A stretch of DNA of 16,438 bases from CAIUVD01 sp044338255. Its GTDB lineage: Bacteria > Planctomycetota > UBA11346. Position numbers and translations under genes: made by a program. Positions within the stretch are counted from its first letter, which is position 1, and every line of letters begins with the position of its first letter. The notes beneath the pieces were generated by a model. It saw nothing but the letters and a program-made list of their open reading frames with translations, did no database searches and was not told the DNA's origin. Shown piece after piece: positions 1 through 6,894 of this stretch. The DNA is taken from positions 1 to 16,438 of the forward strand of contig JBIILZ010000218.1 in NCBI GenBank assembly GCA_044338255.1, in the 5' to 3' direction.

Positions 1-667
1 TCACCCGCTCGGTGAAGCCTGCACGCTCGGCCGCACGGCACAGAGCGCCGTTGACTGTACCGGCCAGCAGCGGCCGCCGGTCGATGCCCGGACGCCGCTC
101 GAAGAAGACATCGGTGGGACGGAATACACGCCAGTGATCACGCAGTCGGTCCCGCAGGGTCGAACTGCAGGTCACCAGGCGGCCATCGCCGCCTTTGCCG
201 CACGGGATGCGGATCAACGGACGTTCGGGGTCGAGATCACGCACGCGCAGGGAGATCGCCTCGGACACCCGCATGCCGGTCGACAGCATGACCTGGAAGA
301 ACAGCCGGAACGACCGCTGGTCGACCGACCCGATCAGGCGCCGGGCTTCGGCGGCCGCGAACCAACGCGGCGGCTGAATGGCCACCCGCTTGGGCCGCAG
401 ACCACGCAGATCGGTCGGCAACTGCCGCATCTCCAACCACGCCACCAGCGCATGGAAGGTGACGTTGAACCACGACGCAGACAGACCGAGCACGTTGCCG
501 CGCTCCACCAGGAAGTCGTAGGCGTGGTCAGCGGTGATCGACGCCGCCGGGACCTCGGCCTCGCGTAGGAACCGTGCCAGGATCGACACGTACCGGTCCT
601 GGGTGCCCGGTCGCTTGCCCTGCGCCTGCAGGTGGCGTTGGAAGGAGATGAGAGGATGCTGGCTCAT
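1..667 (-). CDS. Tyrosine recombinase/integrase, partial (C-terminus beyond left edge)
   Basis: The reading frame starts at an ATG (665-667) and stays open to the window edge, giving 222 residues. Residues 1-95 look like the SAM-like core-binding domain of phage-type integrases (LISFQRHLQAQGK, then a TQDRYVSILARFL helix). From about residue 100 the catalytic domain begins. The box I arginine lies in STGMRVSEAISLRVRDLD (R133), and the beta-hairpin lysine is probably K158 in CGKGGDGR. The H-x-x-R and tyrosine motifs would lie beyond position 1. The enzyme family cuts and rejoins DNA through a tyrosine-phosphate link. The overall layout resembles stand-alone integrases that accompany IS91-like elements, but this is a resemblance only and no partner transposase is in view. 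No Shine-Dalgarno site is obvious. It is probably part of an integrated element whose body lies to the left. Confidence 0.85.
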   Translation of the reverse strand, partial: MSQHPLISFQRHLQAQGKRPGTQDRYVSILARFLREAEVPAASITADHAYDFLVERGNVLGLSASWFNVTFHALVAWLEMRQLPTDLRGLRPKRVAIQPPRWFAAAEARRLIGSVDQRSFRLFFQVMLSTGMRVSEAISLRVRDLDPERPLIRIPCGKGGDGRLVTCSSTLRDRLRDHWRVFRPTDVFFERRPGIDRRPLLAGTVNGALCRAAERAGFTERV

Positions 668-804
668 GGCCGATGCTCCGTGGCCCGGCCCGTGGGTATT
701 CACGTGCGGGGCCACGGCAGCATTGGCTGTTCGACAGCGTCGGCAGTACGAGAGACGTGGAGCGTACAGGGCGCCCGTATGGCCGGGGCGGCCGGCTATG
801 TCCA

Positions 805-1104
805 ATGCAAGGCGCCGAAAGCCGCAGCTCATCCCACACCCGATGCCGAGCCCCGCGAGGCGAGCATGCCGGGTGTTCCCCGCTCGAAAAACATCCCGTA
901 TCAATGGGACCATTGAGCTAAGAGCGAGGCTAATCGCGCAAATGCAAGGCGCCGAAAGCCGATACTAAATCCCCAACCCGATGCCGAGCCCCGCGAGGCG
1001 AGCATGCCGGGTGGCCCCCGCTCGAAAAAAAATCCCGTATCAATGGGACCACTGAGCTGAGAGCGAGGCTAGTCGCGCAGATGCAAGGCGCCGGAAGCCG
1101 ATGC
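805..1104. repeat. Tandem repeat of about 138 bp, two full copies and a partial third
   Basis: Copy 1 spans 805-941 and copy 2 spans 942-1080. A third start at 1081-1104 runs into the palindrome. Each copy opens with ATGCAAGGCGCCGAAAGCCG, or GGAAGCCG in the third. Each full copy carries a 37-nt hairpin-like segment (838-874 and 976-1012) with ACCCG and CGGGT ends, an A-run after CCCGCTCG, CCCGTATCAATGGGACCA, and an end close to GAGCGAGGCTAGTCGCGCAG. The copies differ at scattered positions and by small indels. No credible gene is present in this 495-bp gap. The 137 bp between the integrase start and copy 1 (668-804) shows nothing I recognise. Confidence 0.85.
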
Positions 1105-1167
1105 ATAGCGCAAGCTATGTGAGGTTTCCGGCAACGCCGCAGCTGCACGGCTAGCGTCGCTCTCAGC
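1056..1167. repeat. 112-bp imperfect palindrome with GCAA loop at the 3' end of the metallophosphoesterase gene
   Basis: Two 54-nt arms flank a central GCAA (1110-1113). The outer ends GCTGAGAGCG and CGCTCTCAGC are exact, and so is the inner CATAGC-GCAA-GCTATG stem. Between them the pairing is interrupted, though CCGGAA/TTCCGG and GGCTAG/CTAGC-type pairing persists. The left arm is the junction of repeat copies 2 and 3, and a related half-arm without a partner sits at 917-965. The stop codon of the metallophosphoesterase (1163-1165) lies inside the right arm. On the minus strand an eight-T run follows at 1026-1033, about 23 nt beyond the palindrome, so the region could act as a transcription terminator. 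A mobile palindromic element is an equally good reading. Confidence 0.75.
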
Positions 1168-1927
1168 GGCCTTGGCGGAGGCGTTCGGCGAGGTAGTTGT
1201 CGAGGTTGGGGTTAGCCTCGATGGCTTTGGCGGTGGCTTCGATGTCGTAGGATACGCGACGGAATACCGCGCGCGGTGCCGACGGATCGGTATCGAGCAA
1301 GACGTACGAGGCCTTGGGGTCCCCATCGCGGGGCTGGCCGACCGAACCGATATTGATCAGGGCTTTTTCGCCGGTCTCGATGAAGTAGGTCTGGGCCCAC
1401 AGCATGGTCGGAGGGATGAAGGTGTTGTCTTCGAGGAACACGCCGGGGATATGGGTGTGCCCGACGAAGCAGACGTGCGGAATGAGGGCGAAGATCTCGA
1501 TCATCTTCTGCTCGTTCTTGGCGTCCTTGGGCATCACGTATTCACGCGTCGGCTGGCGCGGACTGGCGTGGGTGAAGAGGAAATTGCCGTCCTTGGCATG
1601 GAGCTGCAGGTTCTGCAGGATATGCCAGCGTTTGCGGCGGGTCTCCTCGTCGCCATCGACCTTCAGGTGGTCGCGGGTCCAGTCGATCGCACGCTTCGCG
1701 CGGGGGTTGAAATTCTCGGCGCCGAAGAGCAGGGCTTCTTCATGATTGCCCATCAGCACCGCGCCGCAGCGCTGCACCAAATCGAGGCATTCACCGGGAA
1801 AAGGCCCGTATCCCACGACATCACCGAGGCACAGGACCTTCTCCGCACCTTTGGATTCCATATCGGCAAGCACGGCCTTGAGGGCGGCGAGATTGCCATG
1901 AATGTCACTGATTAAGCCGAGGATCAT
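1163..1927 (-). CDS. Calcineurin-like metallophosphoesterase (YfcE/Icc-type family)
   Basis: This is a 254-residue single-domain phosphoesterase. All the metal-binding blocks of the family are visible in order: D-I-H-G-N (8-12), GDVVGYGP (36-43), GNHE (60-63), FTHAS with H120, and GHTHIPG (156-162). After these comes NIGSVGQPRDGDP (192-204), typical of the compact Metallophos_2 group. Enzymes of this fold hydrolyse phosphomonoesters or diesters with two metal ions, and the substrate here cannot be read from sequence. I chose the ATG at 1927 because the family normally begins a few residues before SDIHGN. An in-frame GTG at 1948 would add seven residues. Neither has a Shine-Dalgarno site. The gene is divergent from flgD with about 150 bp between the start codons, and its stop lies in a large palindrome. 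Confidence 0.88.
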   Translation of the reverse strand: MILGLISDIHGNLAALKAVLADMESKGAEKVLCLGDVVGYGPFPGECLDLVQRCGAVLMGNHEEALLFGAENFNPRAKRAIDWTRDHLKVDGDEETRRKRWHILQNLQLHAKDGNFLFTHASPRQPTREYVMPKDAKNEQKMIEIFALIPHVCFVGHTHIPGVFLEDNTFIPPTMLWAQTYFIETGEKALINIGSVGQPRDGDPKASYVLLDTDPSAPRAVFRRVSYDIEATAKAIEANPNLDNYLAERLRQGR

Positions 1928-1948
1928 CGAGGAGGTCACTTGAAGCAC

Positions 1949-2077
1949 ATTTATGGCGCTGGCAAGTCAGGTTCTGGACCAGTGCTGATTTAACTATTAA
2001 AGTAGTAGAAAAATTGGCATGTCCGGCGCGTTCATTCCGCCAAGCGTCGCAATCACGACGCTGCCAGGGGGTGGGTG
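1949..2077. promoter_or_regulatory. Divergent intergenic region with AT-rich core
   Basis: This is the spacer between the divergent metallophosphoesterase and flgD genes. It has an AT-rich island (about 1988-2016, including TTTAACTATTAAAGTAG) that stands out against the GC-rich surroundings and is the likely site of one or both promoters. I could not identify convincing -35/-10 pairs, or a sigma-54 or sigma-28 flagellar promoter. Confidence 0.35.
2066..2071 (+). promoter_or_regulatory. Shine-Dalgarno-like site of flgD
   Basis: AGGGGG lies six bases before the ATG at 2078. It favours this ATG over the overlapping in-frame GTG at 2075. Most other genes in the window have no comparable site. 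Confidence 0.5.
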
Positions 2078-2722
2078 ATGAGTTCAGCATCAGCAATCAA
2101 TTCCGCGACGACCAACAACACGTCGACGGCCACGACCGACAGCGCCAGTGCCTTCCGCAGCGCCGATTTCCTCAAGATCATGATGACGGAAATCACCCAT
2201 CAGAGTCCGCTCGATCCTTCGGATACCGGCAAGCTCGTGGACAATGTGCAGAAACTGCAGGAGCTGGCCAATACCACTTTCCAGAAATTCCGCGCCGACA
2301 TCACCTGGGGCCAGCAGCTGGTCGGCCAGACGGTGTCGGTCCTGCAGCAGCCCTTGTCGCCGGCGGAAAAGCAATCCCAGCTCGACAAGGGTTTGAAACC
2401 CGACGTCGGTTTTAAGCAGATCGTTGGGAAGATCTCCTCCTACCGCATCGTCGATCAGAAGGTCTACGTCACCGTCGGGGACAAGGACTACCCCATGGAT
2501 AACGTCAAGCAGATCGTCCCCGATAGCCAGCAGTCGCAGTATCTGGCCAACATGGCCGATCAATTGTTGGGCAAGAGCGTCGCCTATCTCGATGCCAAGG
2601 GCCTGCCGGCCTCGGGAAAAGTGACTTCGGTGCAGTACGACAAAGATAGCAATCTGATGCTCGAGATCGGCAAAAATTCGGTGAATTTCAACAAGGTCAC
2701 GCAGATCGGCATCGCCAACTGA
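2078..2722 (+). CDS. flgD: Flagellar hook assembly (hook-capping) protein FlgD, short form
   Basis: This 214-residue protein carries the N-terminal signature of FlgD, the scaffold that caps the growing hook and guides FlgE assembly. A Ser/Thr/Ala-rich leader (1-27) is followed by a stretch matching the family block: ADFLKIMMTEITHQSPLDPS (29-48), then a helix with KLVDNVQKLQEL (52-63). After residue 78 come two similar beta-rich modules, about 79-146 (GQQLVGQTVSVL to VKQI) and 162-210 (ADQLLGKSVAYL to VTQI). Each has the LxGxxV start and the G-V/I-S turn of the FlgD Tudor-like domain. The longer FlgD Ig-like domain is not recognisable. No other flagellar gene is in the window, so it is an orphan locus. 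An upstream Shine-Dalgarno-like AGGGGG supports the start. Confidence 0.8.
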   Translation: MSSASAINSATTNNTSTATTDSASAFRSADFLKIMMTEITHQSPLDPSDTGKLVDNVQKLQELANTTFQKFRADITWGQQLVGQTVSVLQQPLSPAEKQSQLDKGLKPDVGFKQIVGKISSYRIVDQKVYVTVGDKDYPMDNVKQIVPDSQQSQYLANMADQLLGKSVAYLDAKGLPASGKVTSVQYDKDSNLMLEIGKNSVNFNKVTQIGIAN

Positions 2723-2837
2723 GGCTCTCCGCGACGGCTGTAGGGGGCTGATTGAAATTCGTGGCGTAACCGCGGCCGGCGGCACGATCCCGCGCGCACG
2801 CTTCCGCTTCTATGCCCGCCAACCGTCAGCCTGGTCC

Positions 2838-4025
2838 ATGCCGCACATCCTGGTTTTGCAATTCCTCAATCTCCTGATGGGCGGCGGCTGCTATCTGGTG
2901 GCGGTCACCAGCTTCGGAGTGTGGTCATCCGCCGGTTGGTCGGCACTGGCCACCGGGGCTTCGATGATGGCCGCAAACCTCGCCTACGGCGGCCTCGTCG
3001 GCACCGGCGGGCGCTTCGCCGATGGCTGGGGCCGGGCGCGCACCGCCATCACCGGCGCAGCCTTGGCGCTGGTCGGGGCGCTGATCGCCATCGTCGGGGC
3101 CTCGGCGTGGTCGGCGGTGCTCGGCACGGTCATCTGCTTTGGCGGCAGCGCGCTGTTCTTCCCTGGCAATGCCGGGTTGTTCTCGGATGCGCGCAGCGCA
3201 CTCGGGGAGGTCCCGCTGCATCGCAAGGTCAGCCGCTACAATCTTGGTTGGAGCAGCGGCAATCTCGTTGGTTTCGGTCTCGCTTGGATCCTCGCCGACG
3301 GCCCGGTGGGCCGCGGGTATTGGTTCGCAGCCGGCGGCTTCGTGCTCATCGCGGCGGTGATGTGGCAGTGGTGGTCCTTGCCGGCTCAGGCGCCATCGGC
3401 TGCCGGTGATCGTGCCGATCATCCGGCCCTGAAGCTGCTCACGCGCATGGGCCGGGTCGGTCTGCTGCTCTACTGCCTGGCGGGGATGGCGCTGATGTCG
3501 CTGCTTGAAAGCGCCCTCGCCCAGCAGCTCGCGCCGGCGGCTGCCCATCGTCTGGCGACCGGCGCCCTGATGGCCTATGCCGCCGGCTATTTCTGCGGCT
3601 TCATGGTCCTCGGACAATGGTCGGGGTGGGTCATGCGCCCCTGGCGCCTGTGGGCGATCGCTCTCGGCATGCTCGTGGCCGCCGCCGGATTCATCGTCTG
3701 CGGCCTTGCGGCGCAACTTAGCGTGGCGCCCTTGGCGGCCTGCGCGGCCGTGCTCGGTCTGGCGTTTTCGGCGGTGTATACCGCCAGTCTCTATTACTCG
3801 TTGCGCCTACCGCAGGGGGCGGCGCAGGCTGCCGGCCGGCATGAGACGTTCCTCGGGGTCGGAGCGACGCTCGGGCCGTTGTTGTGCGGCGCGTTCATCA
3901 GCGGCTGGAGCAACATGCTCGCCGGCCTCGGCGTCTACATCGCCATCGGGGCGCTGCTGGTGCTCGGCTGGCAGGTGTCGCAGATTCCCGCGATCACCCG
4001 CCTGTTGCGTGCACATCCACCTTGA
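2838..4025 (+). CDS. MFS-type membrane transporter, substrate unknown
   Basis: This 395-residue protein is very hydrophobic, with about twelve predicted membrane segments. They fall in two groups of six, split by a more polar stretch around residues 180-205 (LPAQAPSAAGDRADHPALK). Between segments 2 and 3 the sequence GGRFADGWGRARTAITG fits major facilitator motif A (G-x-x-x-D-x-x-G-R). An inner-membrane secondary transporter is the best reading, and nothing visible indicates the substrate. The frame is also open upstream of the ATG at 2838, without an ATG or GTG start but with a CTG near 2749, so the N-terminus could be longer. The gene follows flgD by 115 bp on the same strand, and its last 32 bp overlap the end of the convergent yhcH-like gene. 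Confidence 0.75.
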   Translation: MPHILVLQFLNLLMGGGCYLVAVTSFGVWSSAGWSALATGASMMAANLAYGGLVGTGGRFADGWGRARTAITGAALALVGALIAIVGASAWSAVLGTVICFGGSALFFPGNAGLFSDARSALGEVPLHRKVSRYNLGWSSGNLVGFGLAWILADGPVGRGYWFAAGGFVLIAAVMWQWWSLPAQAPSAAGDRADHPALKLLTRMGRVGLLLYCLAGMALMSLLESALAQQLAPAAAHRLATGALMAYAAGYFCGFMVLGQWSGWVMRPWRLWAIALGMLVAAAGFIVCGLAAQLSVAPLAACAAVLGLAFSAVYTASLYYSLRLPQGAAQAAGRHETFLGVGATLGPLLCGAFISGWSNMLAGLGVYIAIGALLVLGWQVSQIPAITRLLRAHPP

Positions 4026-4464
4026 ACACGAATTTGCGGTAGGTCGTCGGCCCGCTCGGCGGATGGCAGACCGGCTTGTGCGCGTCGCTGGGGAAGAAGA
4101 TCGTGAACTCGTGCGGACGCACGTGCAGGCGCGAAGGGGCGATGGCCGGGGCGTGGTAAAACGCGATGTCGCCATCCGCCTGGAAATCATCCTCGACGCG
4201 CAGATCGGTGACCGGCAGCCATTCCATGATCTCGCCACCGGCGAGGTTGACCTGGATGTCGATGTAGCGGCGGTGGGCTTCGAAGCGTCGTTGCCCGGCG
4301 TCATGCGTGGTCGCGGTCTCGACGATCACGAACAGCTCGTCGCCGCGGATGTGATGCTTGCCGTCGGCGGCGTCGGCATGTTTTTCAAGCCACGCGAAGG
4401 CCAACGGAAACAGCGGGTGCAGGCCGGCATAACGTGCCGCCTGCGGCAGGGAGTCGTGGATCAC
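3994..4464 (-). CDS. YhcH/YjgK/YiaL family protein (DUF386)
   Basis: This 156-residue cupin-like protein belongs to the family of E. coli YhcH, YjgK and YiaL and of the beta-galactosidase beta subunit EbgC. Recognisable family blocks are FEAHRRYIDIQVNL (81-94), with the metal-site His/Glu region, then a hydrophobic strand with FFPSDAHKPVC and a terminal YRKFVFKVDV strand. Members are linked to sugar, particularly sialic acid and related sugar-acid, metabolism, but no companion sugar genes lie here, so the role is open. Translation appears to start at GTG (4462-4464), and that GTGA overlaps the stop of the upstream secreted protein by four bases, implying translational coupling. The 3' end overlaps the convergent transporter gene by 32 bp. 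Confidence 0.85.
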   Translation of the reverse strand: MIHDSLPQAARYAGLHPLFPLAFAWLEKHADAADGKHHIRGDELFVIVETATTHDAGQRRFEAHRRYIDIQVNLAGGEIMEWLPVTDLRVEDDFQADGDIAFYHAPAIAPSRLHVRPHEFTIFFPSDAHKPVCHPPSGPTTYRKFVFKVDVHATGG

Positions 4465-5594
4465 AGTTCTTTGTCCGAGAGGAAGCGCATGCCGCTGATG
4501 AGGGCGGTGCCTTCGGCATTCTGGTTGTAGATGAGGACCTGGATCTCTTTGAGCTCATCCAGGCTTTCGATGGTCGCGTTGTTGGCCCATTCCGATTTCT
4601 GGCTTTTGAAATCCTTGCCCTTGAGGTCGAAGCGCAGTTCCTTCCAGCCATCGCTGCCTTTGACGGTCTGCTGCATGCTCTCGTAGTAGACCCACTGCCC
4701 GGTCTTGAGCGCGACGGCGATGCGCAGGTTGCGCTCGCTCTTGTTGCGCACGCGGATGGCCAGGACGTGGTCTTCGCTGGCATCGACATTGACCGGCTTC
4801 TTGATCGTGGCCTTGTCGCGATCGCCTTTGTCGAGCTGCACCTCAAGGGCGTTCTTGACGCCTTCCAGACGGTCGTCGCCGATCAACGGTACGAGACGGG
4901 TCTGCACCGGATTCGACCACTGCGGATTTTCGCCCTGCCAGCCTTTGATTTCCAGGCCTTCGGCGCCGCTGGTGCTGGTGATGGGTTTTTCGAGGTTGGC
5001 AACCGGCTGCCGCGGCAGGACTGGCGGCGGGCCGATGGCCTCATCGCTGCGCCCGACGATCTTCTCAAGCTGATCGAGGCGGGCGATGGTCTCGGCGTCC
5101 TTGCCCTGCGCCGAGCGGTACCAGCGATACAACGGCAAGGCGGCTTCGGGCCCGGAGATCTCGTCGGTGAGGCGCGCATACAAGGCCAGGGCCGATACAT
5201 CCCAGGTGCGCTTGGGATCGACGCGCGCCAAGTTGAAGGCCTTGTCGAGGGCAGTGAGCGCGGCCTGCTGGTGGCCTTTGGCGCGACACCAGCGGGCGAA
5301 CTCGATCAGGCCATCGAGGTCATCGGCCTGGATCTGCTTGAGGCGCGAGGTCACGCCGAGCTCGACGGCGGTGATGCGCAGTTTCTTCAGGCGCAGCGTG
5401 CCGCTGATGGTGCGGATGAGGGCGAAGTCGGCGCTCTCGGGGTCGTCTTCGAGCGCACCGGGGATACGTTGCTGATTGTCGAGGATGACGATATCGACGT
5501 CGGCGGGTTCACCGGCGACCAGTCGGCCCATGCCCGAGGTCAGCAGGACGCCGACGAGCAGTGCACGAAACCATGGTCGAAGAACAACAGTCAT
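4461..5594 (-). CDS. Secreted hypothetical protein: signal peptide, small beta domain, helical region, C-terminal beta-sandwich-like domain
   Basis: With the ATG at 5594 the protein has 377 residues and starts with a good signal peptide (two arginines, then ALLVGVLLTSGMG, probable cleavage near LVAG-EP at 28/29). Residues 33-76 form a compact beta-rich unit (VDIVILDNQQRIPGALE to GTLRLKKLRI), like the small Sm-like barrels seen in planctomycete exported proteins. Residues 85-180 are helical and TPR-like (DLDGLIEFARWCRAKGHQQAA). A proline-rich linker (189-199) leads to residues 215-377, which look like a carbohydrate-binding-type jelly roll (LAIRVRNKSERNLRIAVAL, GWKELRFDLKGKDF, ISGMRFL). No catalytic motif is visible. 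In-frame ATGs at 5645 and 5774 would place other sequence ahead of the signal peptide, and the latter would overlap trmL. It overlaps yhcH-like by four bases. Confidence 0.7.
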   Translation of the reverse strand: MTVVLRPWFRALLVGVLLTSGMGRLVAGEPADVDIVILDNQQRIPGALEDDPESADFALIRTISGTLRLKKLRITAVELGVTSRLKQIQADDLDGLIEFARWCRAKGHQQAALTALDKAFNLARVDPKRTWDVSALALYARLTDEISGPEAALPLYRWYRSAQGKDAETIARLDQLEKIVGRSDEAIGPPPVLPRQPVANLEKPITSTSGAEGLEIKGWQGENPQWSNPVQTRLVPLIGDDRLEGVKNALEVQLDKGDRDKATIKKPVNVDASEDHVLAIRVRNKSERNLRIAVALKTGQWVYYESMQQTVKGSDGWKELRFDLKGKDFKSQKSEWANNATIESLDELKEIQVLIYNQNAEGTALISGMRFLSDKEL

Positions 5595-5682
5595 GGCTAG
5601 AGCATGGGCCGACGGCGGCGAGAGTGAAGCGATCAACGATGTCATACGCTTGTCATGAGCCCGCTGGATAAATCCAGCCGTT

Positions 5683-6171
5683 TCACGAATCCGCGCTCGG
5701 CAGGGCCTGCGGGGTATAGCCGGAAAAGCGTCCGGTGCGCAGACGCGCCTGGGCCAGGACCATGGCCGCGGCATTGGCGAGGTTGAAGGCGCGGATCGGG
5801 CCGAGCATGGGAATGTGCAGAGTCGTGCTCTCCCACTTGCGGTGCCAGGCCTCGGGCAGACCGCGGACCTCGTTGCCGAGGATGATCACGTCGTCTTCCT
5901 GATAGGGAGCTTCGCTGAAGAGCTGCGCGCCGAACTTAGTCACCAGCCACGGCCGGCGATCACCCAGCCAGACCAGGAATTCCTCGGGATCGGCGTAGAG
6001 GGTCCAGCTCAGATGCTGCCAATAGTCCAACCCGGCGCGACGCAGGGCCTTGTCGGAAAAATCGAAGCCGCAGGGGCCGATGATATGCAGATGGCAGTCC
6101 ATGCCCACGCAGAGGCGACCGATGTTGCCGGTGTTCGGTGGGACCTGGGGCTGATAGAGGGCAAGGTGCAT
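5683..6171 (-). CDS. trmL: tRNA (cytidine/uridine-34-2'-O-)-methyltransferase, SPOUT family
   Basis: This 162-residue protein matches the small SPOUT methyltransferase TrmL (YibK), which methylates the ribose at wobble position 34 of tRNA-Leu species using S-adenosylmethionine. The trefoil-knot motifs are in place: PPNTGNIGR at 11-19 (motif 1), ILGNEVRGLP at 97-106 (motif 2), and IPMLGPIRAFNLANAAAMV at 120-138 (motif 3, where many members have S-x-N-L-S/A-N). The length is normal for the family (about 155-165). The start lies 14 nt after the mtnC stop, consistent with cotranscription, and 88 nt separate its stop from the next gene. Confidence 0.9.
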   Translation of the reverse strand: MHLALYQPQVPPNTGNIGRLCVGMDCHLHIIGPCGFDFSDKALRRAGLDYWQHLSWTLYADPEEFLVWLGDRRPWLVTKFGAQLFSEAPYQEDDVIILGNEVRGLPEAWHRKWESTTLHIPMLGPIRAFNLANAAAMVLAQARLRTGRFSGYTPQALPSADS

Positions 6172-6185
6172 GAGTTCGTCGGGAA

Positions 6186-6869
6186 TTACAGGGCTGTGAG
6201 ATCGCTGTGCACAGCGAACGGCAGCTGCGCCGGCAGCGGAGGATTGCCCGGACGCATCAAAAGCACGGCGTGCAGGCCGGCGGCCATGGCGGCCTCGGCT
6301 TCGGCGGGCTGATCGGTACCGAAGACGATCTCGCCCGGTGCCAGTCCCCAGTGCCGGGCGATGGCGACATAGCTGGAGGCCTCACGCTTGGGCCCGCTGG
6401 TGGTGTCGTAGTGGCCGACCAGGAACGGCGTCAAGTCGCCGTCGACGCTATGGCGGAACAGCAACTGCTGGGCGAGCACGCTGCCCGAGGAATAGATCGC
6501 CACCTGCCGCCCGGCTGCCCGCCACGCGGAAAATTGCGACGCGACATCGGGGTAGACATGGCCGAGGACCTGGCCGGTCTCATAGCCTTCGCGCCACACC
6601 AGGCCTTGCAGGGCTTTCAGTCCCTGGGCTTTGACGTCGCCGGTCATCTGTCGCTGGACGATGGCGATCACCGCGGCTTTCGGATCGAGGGCGCGTTCGT
6701 CGGCGGTGGCGTCGGCGAGCACGCTCGCGCAAGCGCGGGCGACGGCGGGCTCGTCCCAGGATTCGCTGATGAATCCCGGCAGGCGCTTGGCGGCATACGG
6801 GAACAGCACGTCATAGACGAAGCTGATGGCGGTGGTGGTGCCTTCGATATCAAGGAGGACGTGGCGCAT
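6186..6869 (-). CDS. mtnC: Enolase-phosphatase E1, methionine salvage
   Basis: This 227-residue HAD-superfamily enzyme enolises and dephosphorylates 2,3-diketo-5-methylthiopentyl-1-phosphate in the methionine salvage pathway. Motifs include DIEGTTTAISFVYDVLFPYA (7-26), with nucleophile D7 and E9 in the family-specific DIEGTT form. LKALQGLVWREGY (84-96), GHVYPDV (103-109), YSSGSVLAQQLLF (126-138; motif II), and YDTTSGPK with K161 (motif III) follow. The last acidic motif reads VFGTDQPAEAEAA (182-194) where the family usually has a FLSD-like core with ELDAA. The aspartate is kept, so activity is expected. No other methionine-salvage gene is adjacent. It starts 25 nt after the GH38-like gene ends and no Shine-Dalgarno site is seen. 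Confidence 0.92.
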   Translation of the reverse strand: MRHVLLDIEGTTTAISFVYDVLFPYAAKRLPGFISESWDEPAVARACASVLADATADERALDPKAAVIAIVQRQMTGDVKAQGLKALQGLVWREGYETGQVLGHVYPDVASQFSAWRAAGRQVAIYSSGSVLAQQLLFRHSVDGDLTPFLVGHYDTTSGPKREASSYVAIARHWGLAPGEIVFGTDQPAEAEAAMAAGLHAVLLMRPGNPPLPAQLPFAVHSDLTAL

Positions 6870-6894
6870 GGCGCGCCACGTTAGAGTCCCGTGG

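Noticed and set aside
930..1326. Minus-strand ORFs (930-1148 and 1069-1326) ending in GALHLRD
   Set aside because: They are translations of the noncoding tandem repeat. The shared C-terminus comes from the repeat, not from protein homology.
1172..1915. Plus-strand ORF opposite the metallophosphoesterase
   Set aside because: It is the shadow of a gene with all family motifs on the other strand.
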